Below, piece after piece: positions 1 through 6,071 of a stretch of DNA of 6,138 nt (its first letter is position 1; the number at the start of each line of letters is the position of its first letter). Origin of the DNA: Clostridia bacterium (GTDB lineage: Bacteria; Bacillota; Clostridia; Oscillospirales; CAG-272); contig JAFTLM010000185.1 in the NCBI GenBank assembly GCA_017455945.1, positions 1 through 6,138 on the forward strand, given 5' to 3'. The position numbers and the translations under genes were made by a program. The notes under the pieces are model-generated. The model searched no databases. It saw nothing but the letters and a program-made list of their open reading frames with translations, and had not been told where the DNA came from.

Positions 1-3
1 CAA

Positions 4-28
4 ACTCGTCGGTGTTCAGCCGACGAGT
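4..28. repeat. Perfect 9-bp hairpin at the left edge of the window
   Basis: ACTCGTCGG (4-12) and CCGACGAGT (20-28) are exact reverse complements around a 7-nt loop. The right arm is followed by GAACGGCAAC rather than a T-run, so this is not a standard rho-independent terminator. It could be the end of an upstream transcript or part of the repeat fragment that follows. The window starts too close to tell which. Confidence 0.55.
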
Positions 29-66
29 GAACGGCAACGCACAAAACAATCAAAAAATTTTCATTA

Positions 67-141
67 GGAAGGTTTTTTGCGGAGCTTTTTTGCAAAAAAG
101 CGACCCGTTCCCCCGTTCTCTCCACCGCTAAACTATAATTT
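67..141. repeat. Fragment of a dispersed structured intergenic repeat
   Basis: Positions 71-105 match the reverse complement of 3631-3662. The two copies differ only in that three homopolymer runs are each one base longer here. The module contains a perfect 18-nt palindrome, GCTTTTTTGCAAAAAAGC (84-101); the other copy has the 16-nt form at 3635-3650. The fragment ends with a 17-nt stretch (125-141) that matches 3697-3713 at 16 of 17 positions in the same orientation. The parts are therefore shared with the larger element downstream of the next gene, but in a different relative orientation, so this is a mosaic or truncated relative. No coding sequence is visible in 1-188. Confidence 0.7.
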
Positions 142-160
142 CAAACATAAAAAATATTAT
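134..160 (+). promoter_or_regulatory. Possible -10 elements upstream of the GH106-like gene
   Basis: A perfect TATAAT lies at 134-139 and a five-of-six TATTAT at 155-160, both in the leader of the gene starting at 189. Neither has a recognisable TTGACA-like hexamer 16-18 bp upstream. The first also lies in a motif shared with the repeat copy near 3705, so it may belong to the repeat rather than to this gene. This is a weak promoter candidate. Confidence 0.3.
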
Positions 161-172
161 CTGAGAATGCAC

Positions 173-180
173 AGAAAGGA
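173..180 (+). promoter_or_regulatory. Ribosome binding site of the GH106-like gene
   Basis: AGAAAGGA ends 8 nt before the ATG at 189. This supports that ATG as the start; there is no competing in-frame upstream start with a comparable site. Confidence 0.65.
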
Positions 181-188
181 TAAAAGAT

Positions 189-3100
189 ATGGACTACAAA
201 TTTCAAAACGTGCCCCGTGTGTACGGCGGACTTGACCTTTGGATGATCAACGACGAGCTGGAGGACGACGTTCTTCGTGAGCAGGTCAGAGAATTTTACG
301 ACAAGGGTTGTTATTCGGTAATTGCCAGAACCTACAACGGTCTTAAATCCGACTACCCGGGTGAGAGCTTTATGGGCAAGATCGCCGTTATTCTTGACGA
401 AGCGAAGAAAGTGGGGCTGAAAATTGCTCTCCAGGCCGGCTATATGCCTGCGGCTTGCCCGGATCTGCCCTCGGAGTACGCTCTTTCCTACATAAAGCCC
501 ATAAAGACAGCCGAGCTTAAGGGCGGCGAGACCGTCATCAGCACCCACGGAGAGTGGAGTTATACAGAATTTTTGTACCCTAACGCGCTCAATATGTTCC
601 ATAAAGAGGCGGTTGACCACTACGTTAAGTATACATACGGCGAGATGTGGAAGCGTTTTGAGGGGTATTTCGGTAATACCGTTGTTGGCGTTTGGGTAGA
701 CGAGCCTCGCTATACGCCCGACATGATGCCATGCTGCCGTGATATGCGCAAGGACTTCAAAAAGATCTACGGCGAGGACCTTGATGAGCAGATATATATG
801 CTTTACGAAAACGAGGGCGACTACAAGAAGCTCCGCTACCGTTTCTACACCCTTATGGAAAAGAAGATGGAGAAGGCTTATTTTGCCACCATTCGCGATT
901 GGTGCCACGCCCATAATCTTCAGTTCTGCGGTCACCTTATGGCAGAGGACTACGTTTATACTCAGATTGGTGCGGCTTGCGCAAATATGCCGTACTACAG
1001 ATATTTCGACATTCCCGGTATCGACGTGCTCAGAACCGAGCAGAACTGGGCGAAGATGCCCAAGGCTCCCGTGGACTATATGAGATATCCCCTTATAAAA
1101 GCAAACGGTGAAAAGCCCAACGCCCCCGCAAGCTTTGAGCTTGACCACATGATGTACCAGCCTCCCAGACAGCTTGCTTCGGCGGCTTGCCAGGCAGGTA
1201 AGGAGCATCTCCTGTGCGAGATGTACGCCGTTACCGCTCCCGACCTTAATTTCCGTGACCAGATGCATTTGTTTGATTTCTTTGCGGCACACGGCATAAA
1301 TCACCAGTGCTGTCACGCAATGTTCTACTCAATAAAGGGCTTCAGAAAACGCTTCTATCCCCAGCAGTTCAACACATATCAACCCTTCTGGTGCAATTTC
1401 GGCAATATAAAGAGCTACGTTTCGAGAGTGTCGAATTTCGTGAGCTTCGGTAAGCCCACTACAGACCTGCTGGTGCTTCACCCGATGGACACCTGCCGTG
1501 AGATTTTCCGTGTCAAGTACGAAAAGGCGGACAGAGAGCCTCAGCGTGACTCATACGAGTACGACGAGCGTTTCTTCGGGCTTCAGAAGAGCCTTTTGTC
1601 CTCTCAGATAGACTTCCACTTCGGTGACCAGAATATAATGAGTGACGAGGGAAGTGTTGACGGAGGCAGACTTGTTGTGGGTAAAATGAGCTATAAGACA
1701 CTTGTTTTGCCCGAGATTGACGTGCTTCGCAGACCCGTTTACAATCTTATCTGCGAGTTTGCAAAGGCGGGAGGCGAGGTGCTTATCTCCCGCGGACTTC
1801 CCACGCGAATCGACGGCGAGCTTTCCGCGGAGGTTGGCGAGCTTGCAAGGCTTGAGGGCGTAAGGCTCTTTGAGGACACCGCTTCGCTGGTGCGTTATCT
1901 TGCCGACAGAGAGGGCGGCTTCAGATATATTTCCGATTGCGATATTTCAAGTACGCTTATCAACCGCAGAGTTGACGGCGGAGACAACTACTTTATGGTG
2001 TTCAACCGCGACTGTCTTGAAAGCAAGCAGGGAACTCTTGTTCTTGACGGCAAGCACAAGGCTGTGAAATTTAACGCTCTTGACGGAAGTGCCTCCGCGA
2101 TGCACTCCTACTTCAAGGATGGCAAGACCTATATTGACTTTACCAACGACGAGGGCGGAAGCACGCTTATCTATACCACTCCCGCAGAGGAGCTTCCCTC
2201 AGCGGCGAAAAAGCAGGGTGCGGTGCTTACAATGCCTCTTGACCCGGAAAGCTTAGAGCTTCACAATCCTAACCTTATGACGCTTGAATACTGCTCTTAC
2301 AAGCTTGACGGCGAGACTGAATTTTCCAAAGAGTACGTTACCGAGCGTATTATCGAGATTCTCCGCGACGCAAACTACGACGGCGGTATAACCATGCGTT
2401 TCAAGTTCTATTCCGACCATGAGGCTAAGGGAGTAAGGCTTATATGTGAAGAGCCCGAGCTTTGTGAAATCAGCCTCAACGGTGTTCGTGTAAATAACAA
2501 GTCGGTCGGCTATTACTACGAGAGGGGCTTTGAAATTCTTGAGCTTCCCGACGTTATCGCGGAAGGCGAAAACTTTATTGAAATCACTCGCCACAACGAC
2601 GCGGTAAAGACAGCGGCTATGCACGAAGTGGCTCACCTCTTCGAGCTTTTCAGAGCCCCCAAGGGAACGGATTTGGAGAGGATCCACCTGCTTGGCGATT
2701 TTGACGTCAAGGGCTACGCCGAGATGGGCGTTTCGGCTCACACAAGGATAAACAAGCGGACCGTGCTTTCGCGTCGCACGCCCCTTGAGCCTACAGCCGA
2801 TATTACCCGACACGGTTACCCCTTCTGGGTGGGAAGTATGACCTATTCCTATAAGCTTGACGTTGACGGTGAAATGCTTAAAAAGGATATCGCCTTGAAG
2901 ATAGGCAAATACGGTGTTTGTACCGCAAACGTTGAAGTGAACGGCAAAAAACTGGGAAGCATTGACCGCAATCCCTATGCGATATCGCTTGGGGGAGCGC
3001 TTAAATGCGGGGAGAACGAGATAAAGATAACAGGCTTTACCACTCTTCGCAACGCCATAGGTCCTATGCACGTAAAGAACCGCGAGATAGGCGGATGCAG

Positions 3101-3254
3101 TAAGCCGGAATGGTTCAGCGGACACGGCTCTGACGGAGGAGTTGTTTCCAAGAAGGACGATTTTGATATCAAGGACCGCGATGCAATTACCTGGACCGAA
3201 AACTTTCAGCTTGTTCCCACGGGTATCGGCGACGTTGTCGTTGAGATTAAATAA
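189..3254 (+). CDS. GH106-like (alpha-L-rhamnosidase-like) glycoside hydrolase, cytoplasmic
   Basis: The product is a predicted intracellular glycosidase of 1021 residues, probably acting on rhamnose-containing plant oligosaccharides. Residues 1-420 look like a (beta/alpha)8 catalytic domain. A strand ending in VWVDEPRY (168-175) places D171/E172, a block around GHLMAEDY (248-255) leads into PGIDVL (276-281), and LLCEMYAV (341-348) places E344. The following block 368-392 (HGIN, then HAMFYS and G.RKRFYP) is the layout seen in GH106-like proteins. E172 and E344 are my candidate catalytic acids; this is inference from position, not alignment. Residues 421-560 look like an alpha/beta domain. Residues 690-805 and 870-965 look like galactose-binding-type beta-sandwiches, the second with VEVNGKKLG and TLRNAIGPMH as in GH2/GH106-type C-termini. 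There is no signal peptide, and the catalytic half holds 13 cysteines, which suits a cytosolic protein. The start is supported by AGAAAGGA. The gene is transcribed alone and is convergent with the GH28-like gene. The exact family is uncertain; an unclassified relative of GH106 or another clan GH-A-like family is possible. Confidence 0.72.
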   Translation: MDYKFQNVPRVYGGLDLWMINDELEDDVLREQVREFYDKGCYSVIARTYNGLKSDYPGESFMGKIAVILDEAKKVGLKIALQAGYMPAACPDLPSEYALSYIKPIKTAELKGGETVISTHGEWSYTEFLYPNALNMFHKEAVDHYVKYTYGEMWKRFEGYFGNTVVGVWVDEPRYTPDMMPCCRDMRKDFKKIYGEDLDEQIYMLYENEGDYKKLRYRFYTLMEKKMEKAYFATIRDWCHAHNLQFCGHLMAEDYVYTQIGAACANMPYYRYFDIPGIDVLRTEQNWAKMPKAPVDYMRYPLIKANGEKPNAPASFELDHMMYQPPRQLASAACQAGKEHLLCEMYAVTAPDLNFRDQMHLFDFFAAHGINHQCCHAMFYSIKGFRKRFYPQQFNTYQPFWCNFGNIKSYVSRVSNFVSFGKPTTDLLVLHPMDTCREIFRVKYEKADREPQRDSYEYDERFFGLQKSLLSSQIDFHFGDQNIMSDEGSVDGGRLVVGKMSYKTLVLPEIDVLRRPVYNLICEFAKAGGEVLISRGLPTRIDGELSAEVGELARLEGVRLFEDTASLVRYLADREGGFRYISDCDISSTLINRRVDGGDNYFMVFNRDCLESKQGTLVLDGKHKAVKFNALDGSASAMHSYFKDGKTYIDFTNDEGGSTLIYTTPAEELPSAAKKQGAVLTMPLDPESLELHNPNLMTLEYCSYKLDGETEFSKEYVTERIIEILRDANYDGGITMRFKFYSDHEAKGVRLICEEPELCEISLNGVRVNNKSVGYYYERGFEILELPDVIAEGENFIEITRHNDAVKTAAMHEVAHLFELFRAPKGTDLERIHLLGDFDVKGYAEMGVSAHTRINKRTVLSRRTPLEPTADITRHGYPFWVGSMTYSYKLDVDGEMLKKDIALKIGKYGVCTANVEVNGKKLGSIDRNPYAISLGGALKCGENEIKITGFTTLRNAIGPMHVKNREIGGCSKPEWFSGHGSDGGVVSKKDDFDIKDRDAITWTENFQLVPTGIGDVVVEIK

Positions 3255-3259
3255 AATTT

Positions 3260-3288
3260 TAAAGGAGCTGTCTTTGACAGCTCCTTTA
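3260..3288 (+). terminator. Hairpin terminator of the GH106-like gene, with a short T-tract
   Basis: A perfect 13-bp stem (3260-3272 with 3276-3288) closes on a TTT loop, 5 bp after the stop codon. The GC-rich core is GGAGCTGTC/GACAGCTCC. Only three Ts and an A follow the core before GCGGCGAGG begins, so the T-tract is short. The adjacent repeat appears to start here, overlapping the last bases of the stem. Confidence 0.75.
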
Positions 3289-3704
3289 GCGGCGAGGGGT
3301 ATGTTTGCACTGCACCCATAAGAGCCCCCACGCCAGTGGGTGCGAGTCAAGGCTGCACAAGCCTTGTCGCTCACCGCAGTGAGCGAAATTCCCCAAAACG
3401 GCGTTTTTCTTTTTGCGAACTTTTTCTTTTTGCGCCTTTGGCTTCAAAAAGAAAAAGTGGACTAACGGCTCGGATAGCTTTATTTCTGTAGGCTTACAGC
3501 GGTTTTGTAAGGCATAATTCGGAACTCCGCTTTCTTTTGACACAAAAGGCGCAAAAGAAAGCTCACAAAGAAAACGCCGAGTGCCTGCGGGCGCAACTGG
3601 TTGCGTAGCAACCTTGTGAGCGAAGCGGGAGGTCGCTTTTTGCAAAAAGCTCCGCAAAAACCTTTCCGGACTTGGCGAGTGCGAACACACCCCTCGCCGC
3701 CAAA
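3285..3704. repeat. 420-bp MITE-like element with terminal inverted repeats and nested hairpins
   Basis: The ends 3285-3311 and 3678-3704 are inverted repeats of 27 bp with 24 matches; all three differences are transitions. Inner segments also mirror each other: CGGCGTTTT (3399-3407) with AAAACGCCG (3571-3579), and TTTTGCGCCTTT (3428-3439) with AAAGGCGCAAAA (3545-3556). Each half also folds on itself. Hairpins lie at 3312-3343 (7 bp), 3348-3366 (7 bp), 3367-3386 (8 bp), 3419-3458 (14 bp, 12-nt loop), 3486-3499 (5 bp), 3529-3562 (11 bp, 12-nt loop), 3599-3613 (6 bp) and 3635-3650. Part of it (3631-3662) recurs inverted at 71-105. There is no transposase and no credible gene. A 134-residue open frame on the minus strand (3286-3690) has a composition expected of translated hairpin repeats. 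The best reading is a non-autonomous dispersed repeat; a structured RNA is the main alternative. Confidence 0.7.
3419..3458. repeat. 14-bp perfect hairpin inside the repeat element
   Basis: ACTTTTTCTTTTTG (3419-3432) and CAAAAAGAAAAAGT (3445-3458) pair perfectly around a 12-nt loop. The mirror-image half of the element carries a related 11-bp hairpin, GCTTTCTTTTG (3529-3539) with CAAAAGAAAGC (3552-3562), also with a 12-nt loop. The two loops resemble each other as reverse complements, so the hairpins look like the two arms of one larger palindrome. Confidence 0.7.
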
Positions 3705-3718
3705 CTATAATTTACAAC

Positions 3719-3750
3719 AAAAACAGGCTATCTCAAAATAGCCTGTTTTT
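3719..3750 (-). terminator. Bidirectional rho-independent terminator serving the GH28-like gene
   Basis: A perfect 13-bp stem (3719-3731 with 3738-3750) with core CAGGCTAT/ATAGCCTG and a 6-nt loop lies 9 bp past the GH28-like stop codon. On the minus strand the stem ends in TTTTTGTTGT, a usable U-tract. On the plus strand it ends in TTTTTGTTTTTTT, so it should also stop any plus-strand readthrough from the repeat element. Confidence 0.85.
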
Positions 3751-3759
3751 GTTTTTTTA

Positions 3760-5061
3760 TTACACGTATCTGTCTTTGAGGGTGTCGGTTAGTTGGACCT
3801 TTATGGGGGATGAGTTCTTCATAATTATCTCTCCCTCTGTGGTGGTGAAGATTGTGGGGGCGTTGAAGCCCGTTACCGTCACGTTTTCAAAATATATCTG
3901 CTTGAAGTGCTGTGCGTTCATGAAAATCGCGTCCTCACAGCCTTCTTTGGGCGATATCTCAACGTCCTCAAGGCGGAGCGAGCAGGGCTCGTTTTCGTCG
4001 CAGTAAAGGTCGATGGGAAGCGAAACGCCGTGGCACTTGCAGTTCTTTATGGTAACGTCAACAAGCGAGCGGTTTGTAACCCACTTGTCCTTGCCCCAGC
4101 GAAGTCTGAAAAGCGAATTTGGACGCTCAAAGGTGCAGTTCTGAATAATTATATTGCCCTGGACGTTCTCAATCGGCTTTTGACCGCAGGCGAAATAGAG
4201 GAAGGGCGTATGCTGTGTGTGGCGGTGTGTCTCGTTTGTGGGTGCGGATGCCGCCTTTTCTTCAGGCGAAAGGCTTCCGCGGAAGCCGTAACGCGAGGGT
4301 GCGTGGGTTCGGCAGTTGTCGATGAGAATATCCTTGCCTCCGATTCTGAAGGCACTGCAAGCACAGTCCAGCAGGCAATTCCTGACCACCACGTTTTCGG
4401 TGTCGATGCCCGCAACGCAGTCGTCGCCCGTGTAGAATTCGCAGTTCTCGATAAGCACGTTTTTAGCGTATTTGAAGTGGATTCCGTCGTGACCGCCAAG
4501 CACAGTAAGGTCGTGGGCGTAAATATTTTGGCTCTTGGGAAGATTGTGGGCAAAATTGCTGCTGTTCTTGACCGTGTAGCCGGCAAGCTCAATATTTGAA
4601 CAGCACGCAAACGTAATAGCGTGAGGTCCTCTGTAGTTTTCTTCTCCCTCGGGGTTGAAAACGTCGTTGCCCACAATGAACGAATCCTTTTCACCGATAA
4701 TCTTTATGTTCTTAGCCTTGTACGCTCTTATAATCGAGTTGTACCAGGGGCGGGTAAGATAGTTGGTGCCGAGATACGGGTCGGCTTCCGCCTCAAGATC
4801 ATAGGTTTCAAGGGTGTCATCAAGAAAATGCGTATAATCGTCGGGGTTGGTGCTTCCGTCAAGAGCCGCACCCGAAAGCAGGTGAAGGGTTATATTTGAT
4901 CGCATCTTGACGGTGGCGGTTTTGAATATGCCCGCAGGAACGACAACCTCGCCGCCGCCCGCGAGGAACGCCGCGTCGATTGCCGCCTGGATTTTGGCGG
5001 TTTGAAGCTCCGCGGAGCCTGCCACCGCACCGTAATCAAGAATATTGTAAAGCTGTTTCAT
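3760..5061 (-). CDS. GH28-like right-handed beta-helix protein (polygalacturonase superfamily), cytoplasmic
   Basis: The 433-residue product is a probable glycosidase or lyase acting on galacturonate-containing (pectic) oligosaccharides. Residues 5-17 (YNILDYGAVAGSA) and 35-44 (GGGEVVVPAG) are the classic N-terminus of the pectin-lyase-like fold. Repeated short strand-turn units such as NVLIENCEF and NVVVRNCLL run from about 115 to 410, as in a parallel beta-helix. In GH28, three Asp form the active site. Here GGHDGIH (189-195) supplies D192 where the family usually has NTD, and TGDDCVAG (211-218) supplies D213/D214. The usual GHG histidine position reads CSAFRIGG (235-242), with Ser in place of His, and I see no RIK motif, though R319 and R321 lie nearby in FRLRWGK. 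It is therefore a divergent member; rhamnogalacturonan or another uronate linkage is possible. There is no signal peptide, so it should work in the cytosol. The ATG at 5061 has GGGAGGTT 7 nt upstream and a strong promoter. Confidence 0.82.
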   Translation of the reverse strand: MKQLYNILDYGAVAGSAELQTAKIQAAIDAAFLAGGGEVVVPAGIFKTATVKMRSNITLHLLSGAALDGSTNPDDYTHFLDDTLETYDLEAEADPYLGTNYLTRPWYNSIIRAYKAKNIKIIGEKDSFIVGNDVFNPEGEENYRGPHAITFACCSNIELAGYTVKNSSNFAHNLPKSQNIYAHDLTVLGGHDGIHFKYAKNVLIENCEFYTGDDCVAGIDTENVVVRNCLLDCACSAFRIGGKDILIDNCRTHAPSRYGFRGSLSPEEKAASAPTNETHRHTQHTPFLYFACGQKPIENVQGNIIIQNCTFERPNSLFRLRWGKDKWVTNRSLVDVTIKNCKCHGVSLPIDLYCDENEPCSLRLEDVEISPKEGCEDAIFMNAQHFKQIYFENVTVTGFNAPTIFTTTEGEIIMKNSSPIKVQLTDTLKDRYV

Positions 5062-5067
5062 AAAATC

Positions 5068-5075
5068 AACCTCCC
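5068..5075 (-). promoter_or_regulatory. Ribosome binding site of the GH28-like gene
   Basis: Read on the minus strand this is GGGAGGTT, with 7 nt before the ATG at 5061. It is a strong Shine-Dalgarno sequence and fixes the start codon. Confidence 0.85.
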
Positions 5076-5088
5076 AAAAACGGTTTTT
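5076..5088. promoter_or_regulatory. Small palindrome at the predicted transcription start, possible operator
   Basis: AAAAACGGTTTTT is a perfect odd-centred palindrome, with six bases each side of the central G. It lies between the -10 element (5098-5103) and the ribosome binding site of the GH28-like gene, just downstream of the expected transcription start. The position suits a repressor site. It is short and AT-rich, so chance is a real alternative, and no regulator gene is in view. Confidence 0.3.
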
Positions 5089-5097
5089 TTCAAGAAT

Positions 5098-5125
5098 ATT
5101 TTACCATAAAAAAATCCAATGTCAA
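5098..5125 (-). promoter_or_regulatory. Near-consensus sigma-A promoter of the GH28-like gene
   Basis: Read on the minus strand, a perfect TTGACA (5120-5125) and TAAAAT (5098-5103) are separated by 16 bp. This predicts a transcript start near 5091 and a 5' leader of about 30 nt. It is the strongest promoter in the window. Confidence 0.8.
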
Positions 5126-5199
5126 GCAGTTTTCGGCTTTTTGTTGTTTTTTTGTTTATTTGAATTTAAGGCTGTCAAAAATAGGTTATACGACGTTTT

Positions 5200-5205
5200 G
5201 GGAGG
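5200..5205 (+). promoter_or_regulatory. Ribosome binding site deciding the HAD start codon
   Basis: GGGAGG lies 5 nt before the ATG at 5211. The reading frame can be extended upstream to a TTG at 5160, but that codon has no purine-rich site before it, and the added residues do not resemble a HAD N-terminus. I therefore chose the ATG at 5211. Confidence 0.8.
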
Positions 5206-5210
5206 AAATT

Positions 5211-6068
5211 ATGCCTGATATGATTGCTAAATTGGGAAAGATAGAGAGCTTCACAAAAACAAAGGAGCTGCTTTTGTGCGTGGACAGCGACGGTTGCGTG
5301 CTTGACACAATGAACGTCAAGCACCGCCGTTGCTTCGGGCCGTTGCTTATAAAGGAGTGGGGACTGTGGGAGCACGAAAGGGAGGTGCTTTCGCTGTGGA
5401 ACAACATCAATCTTTACCCAAAAACCAGGGGGGTCAACCGCTTCAGAGGGTTGGCATTACCTCTGAAGGCGGTAAACAGCCGATACCGTCCCGTGGAGGG
5501 GATAGGGAATCTCATCTACTGGACCGAAAGCGGAACTCTTTCGGAGGAGGCGCTGATGGGCGAGATAGAAAAGAACCCCGAGGTGCTGATATTCAAAAAG
5601 GCGCTTGCCTGGAGCCGAGCGGTAAACCGAGCCTCGGAGGAGCTGCCTGAGGGGGAGATAAGGGTATTTGACGGTGTAAAGAGTGCCCTTGAGCACGCCC
5701 ACAGGTACGCCGATATTGCGGTGGTGTCGGGGGCGGCTCCCGAACGGCTTTTTGGAGAATGGAGGGATTGCGGACTTCTGTCCTGTGCCGACGTTTTCCT
5801 GGCACAGAACGCGGGAAGCAAGAGCTTTTGCGTGGGAAAACTGCTTGAAAAGGGCTATGCTCCGAGTGCGGTGCTTGTGTGCGGCGATTCACCGGGCGAT
5901 CTTGAGGCGGCAGAGAGGAACTCGGCTTTTTTCTATCCGATATTTGCGGGGAAAGAGGAAAAAAGCTGGAGCGGATTTATCGGTGCCTTTGAGAAATTCA
6001 GGGAAGGAAAATACGCAGAGGAAAACGACAGGCAAAAAAGAGAATTTTTGAAGAATCTGGAGGGATAG
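5211..6068 (+). CDS. HAD-superfamily hydrolase, probable small-metabolite phosphatase
   Basis: The 285-residue cytoplasmic protein carries all four HAD motifs. Motif I is VDSDGCVLDT (24-33), with nucleophile D25 and acid/base D27. Motif II is VVSGA (171-175), with S173. Motif III is K204 in AGSKS. Motif IV is GDSPGD (225-230), with D226 and D230 for magnesium. Residues 34-150 form a large, mostly helical cap between motifs I and II, including LYPKTRGVNRF (68-78). HAD enzymes of this build usually hydrolyse phosphate monoesters through an aspartyl-phosphate. Proteins with this type of cap occur beside plant-glycan genes in Clostridia, as I recall; the substrate is unknown and a sugar phosphate is only a guess. 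The gene diverges from the GH28-like gene and is followed after 3 bp by the probable GH3 gene, so the two are likely co-transcribed. Its promoter is not obvious in 5126-5199. Confidence 0.85.
   Translation: MPDMIAKLGKIESFTKTKELLLCVDSDGCVLDTMNVKHRRCFGPLLIKEWGLWEHEREVLSLWNNINLYPKTRGVNRFRGLALPLKAVNSRYRPVEGIGNLIYWTESGTLSEEALMGEIEKNPEVLIFKKALAWSRAVNRASEELPEGEIRVFDGVKSALEHAHRYADIAVVSGAAPERLFGEWRDCGLLSCADVFLAQNAGSKSFCVGKLLEKGYAPSAVLVCGDSPGDLEAAERNSAFFYPIFAGKEEKSWSGFIGAFEKFREGKYAEENDRQKREFLKNLEG
6059..6064 (+). promoter_or_regulatory. Ribosome binding site of the downstream gene, inside the HAD 3' end
   Basis: GGAGGG overlaps the last codons of the HAD gene and sits 7 nt before the ATG at 6072. This arrangement suggests translational coupling of the two genes. 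Confidence 0.75.
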
Positions 6069-6071
6069 AAA

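Noticed and set aside
4..28. Terminator of an upstream gene
   Set aside because: The stem is perfect, but no T-run follows on the plus strand and no upstream gene is visible to need it.
141..1316. 391-residue open frame on the minus strand opposite the GH106-like gene
   Set aside because: It is entirely antisense to a well-supported gene, has no recognisable domain or good ribosome binding site, and is explained by the codon bias of the true frame.
2253..3374. 373-residue minus-strand open frame across the 3' end of the GH106-like gene
   Set aside because: It is antisense to the conserved C-terminal sandwich domains and crosses the terminator and the repeat end; there is no motif or start signal to support it.
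3286..3690. 134-residue minus-strand open frame filling the repeat element
   Set aside because: It spans the hairpins and inverted repeats end to end, is rich in Lys/Arg/Phe from A/T runs, and lacks a ribosome binding site or known fold. It would be real only if conserved as protein across copies.
3285..3704. CRISPR array or tandem repeat
   Set aside because: The repetition is inverted and nested, not regularly spaced direct repeats with unique spacers.
3907..4599. 230-residue open frame on the plus strand opposite the GH28-like gene
   Set aside because: The minus-strand frame here has clear beta-helix motifs and the GDD active-site signature; the opposite frame shows no domain and is a shadow.
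5152..5191. Possible plus-strand promoter for the HAD gene (TTGAAT at 5160, TTATAC at 5186)
   Set aside because: The spacing is 20 bp and the -10 match is poor. The region is AT-rich enough to give such hits by chance.
5160..5210. Upstream TTG start that would add 17 residues to the HAD protein
   Set aside because: There is no Shine-Dalgarno sequence before the TTG, while GGGAGG precedes the ATG at 5211 at usable spacing.
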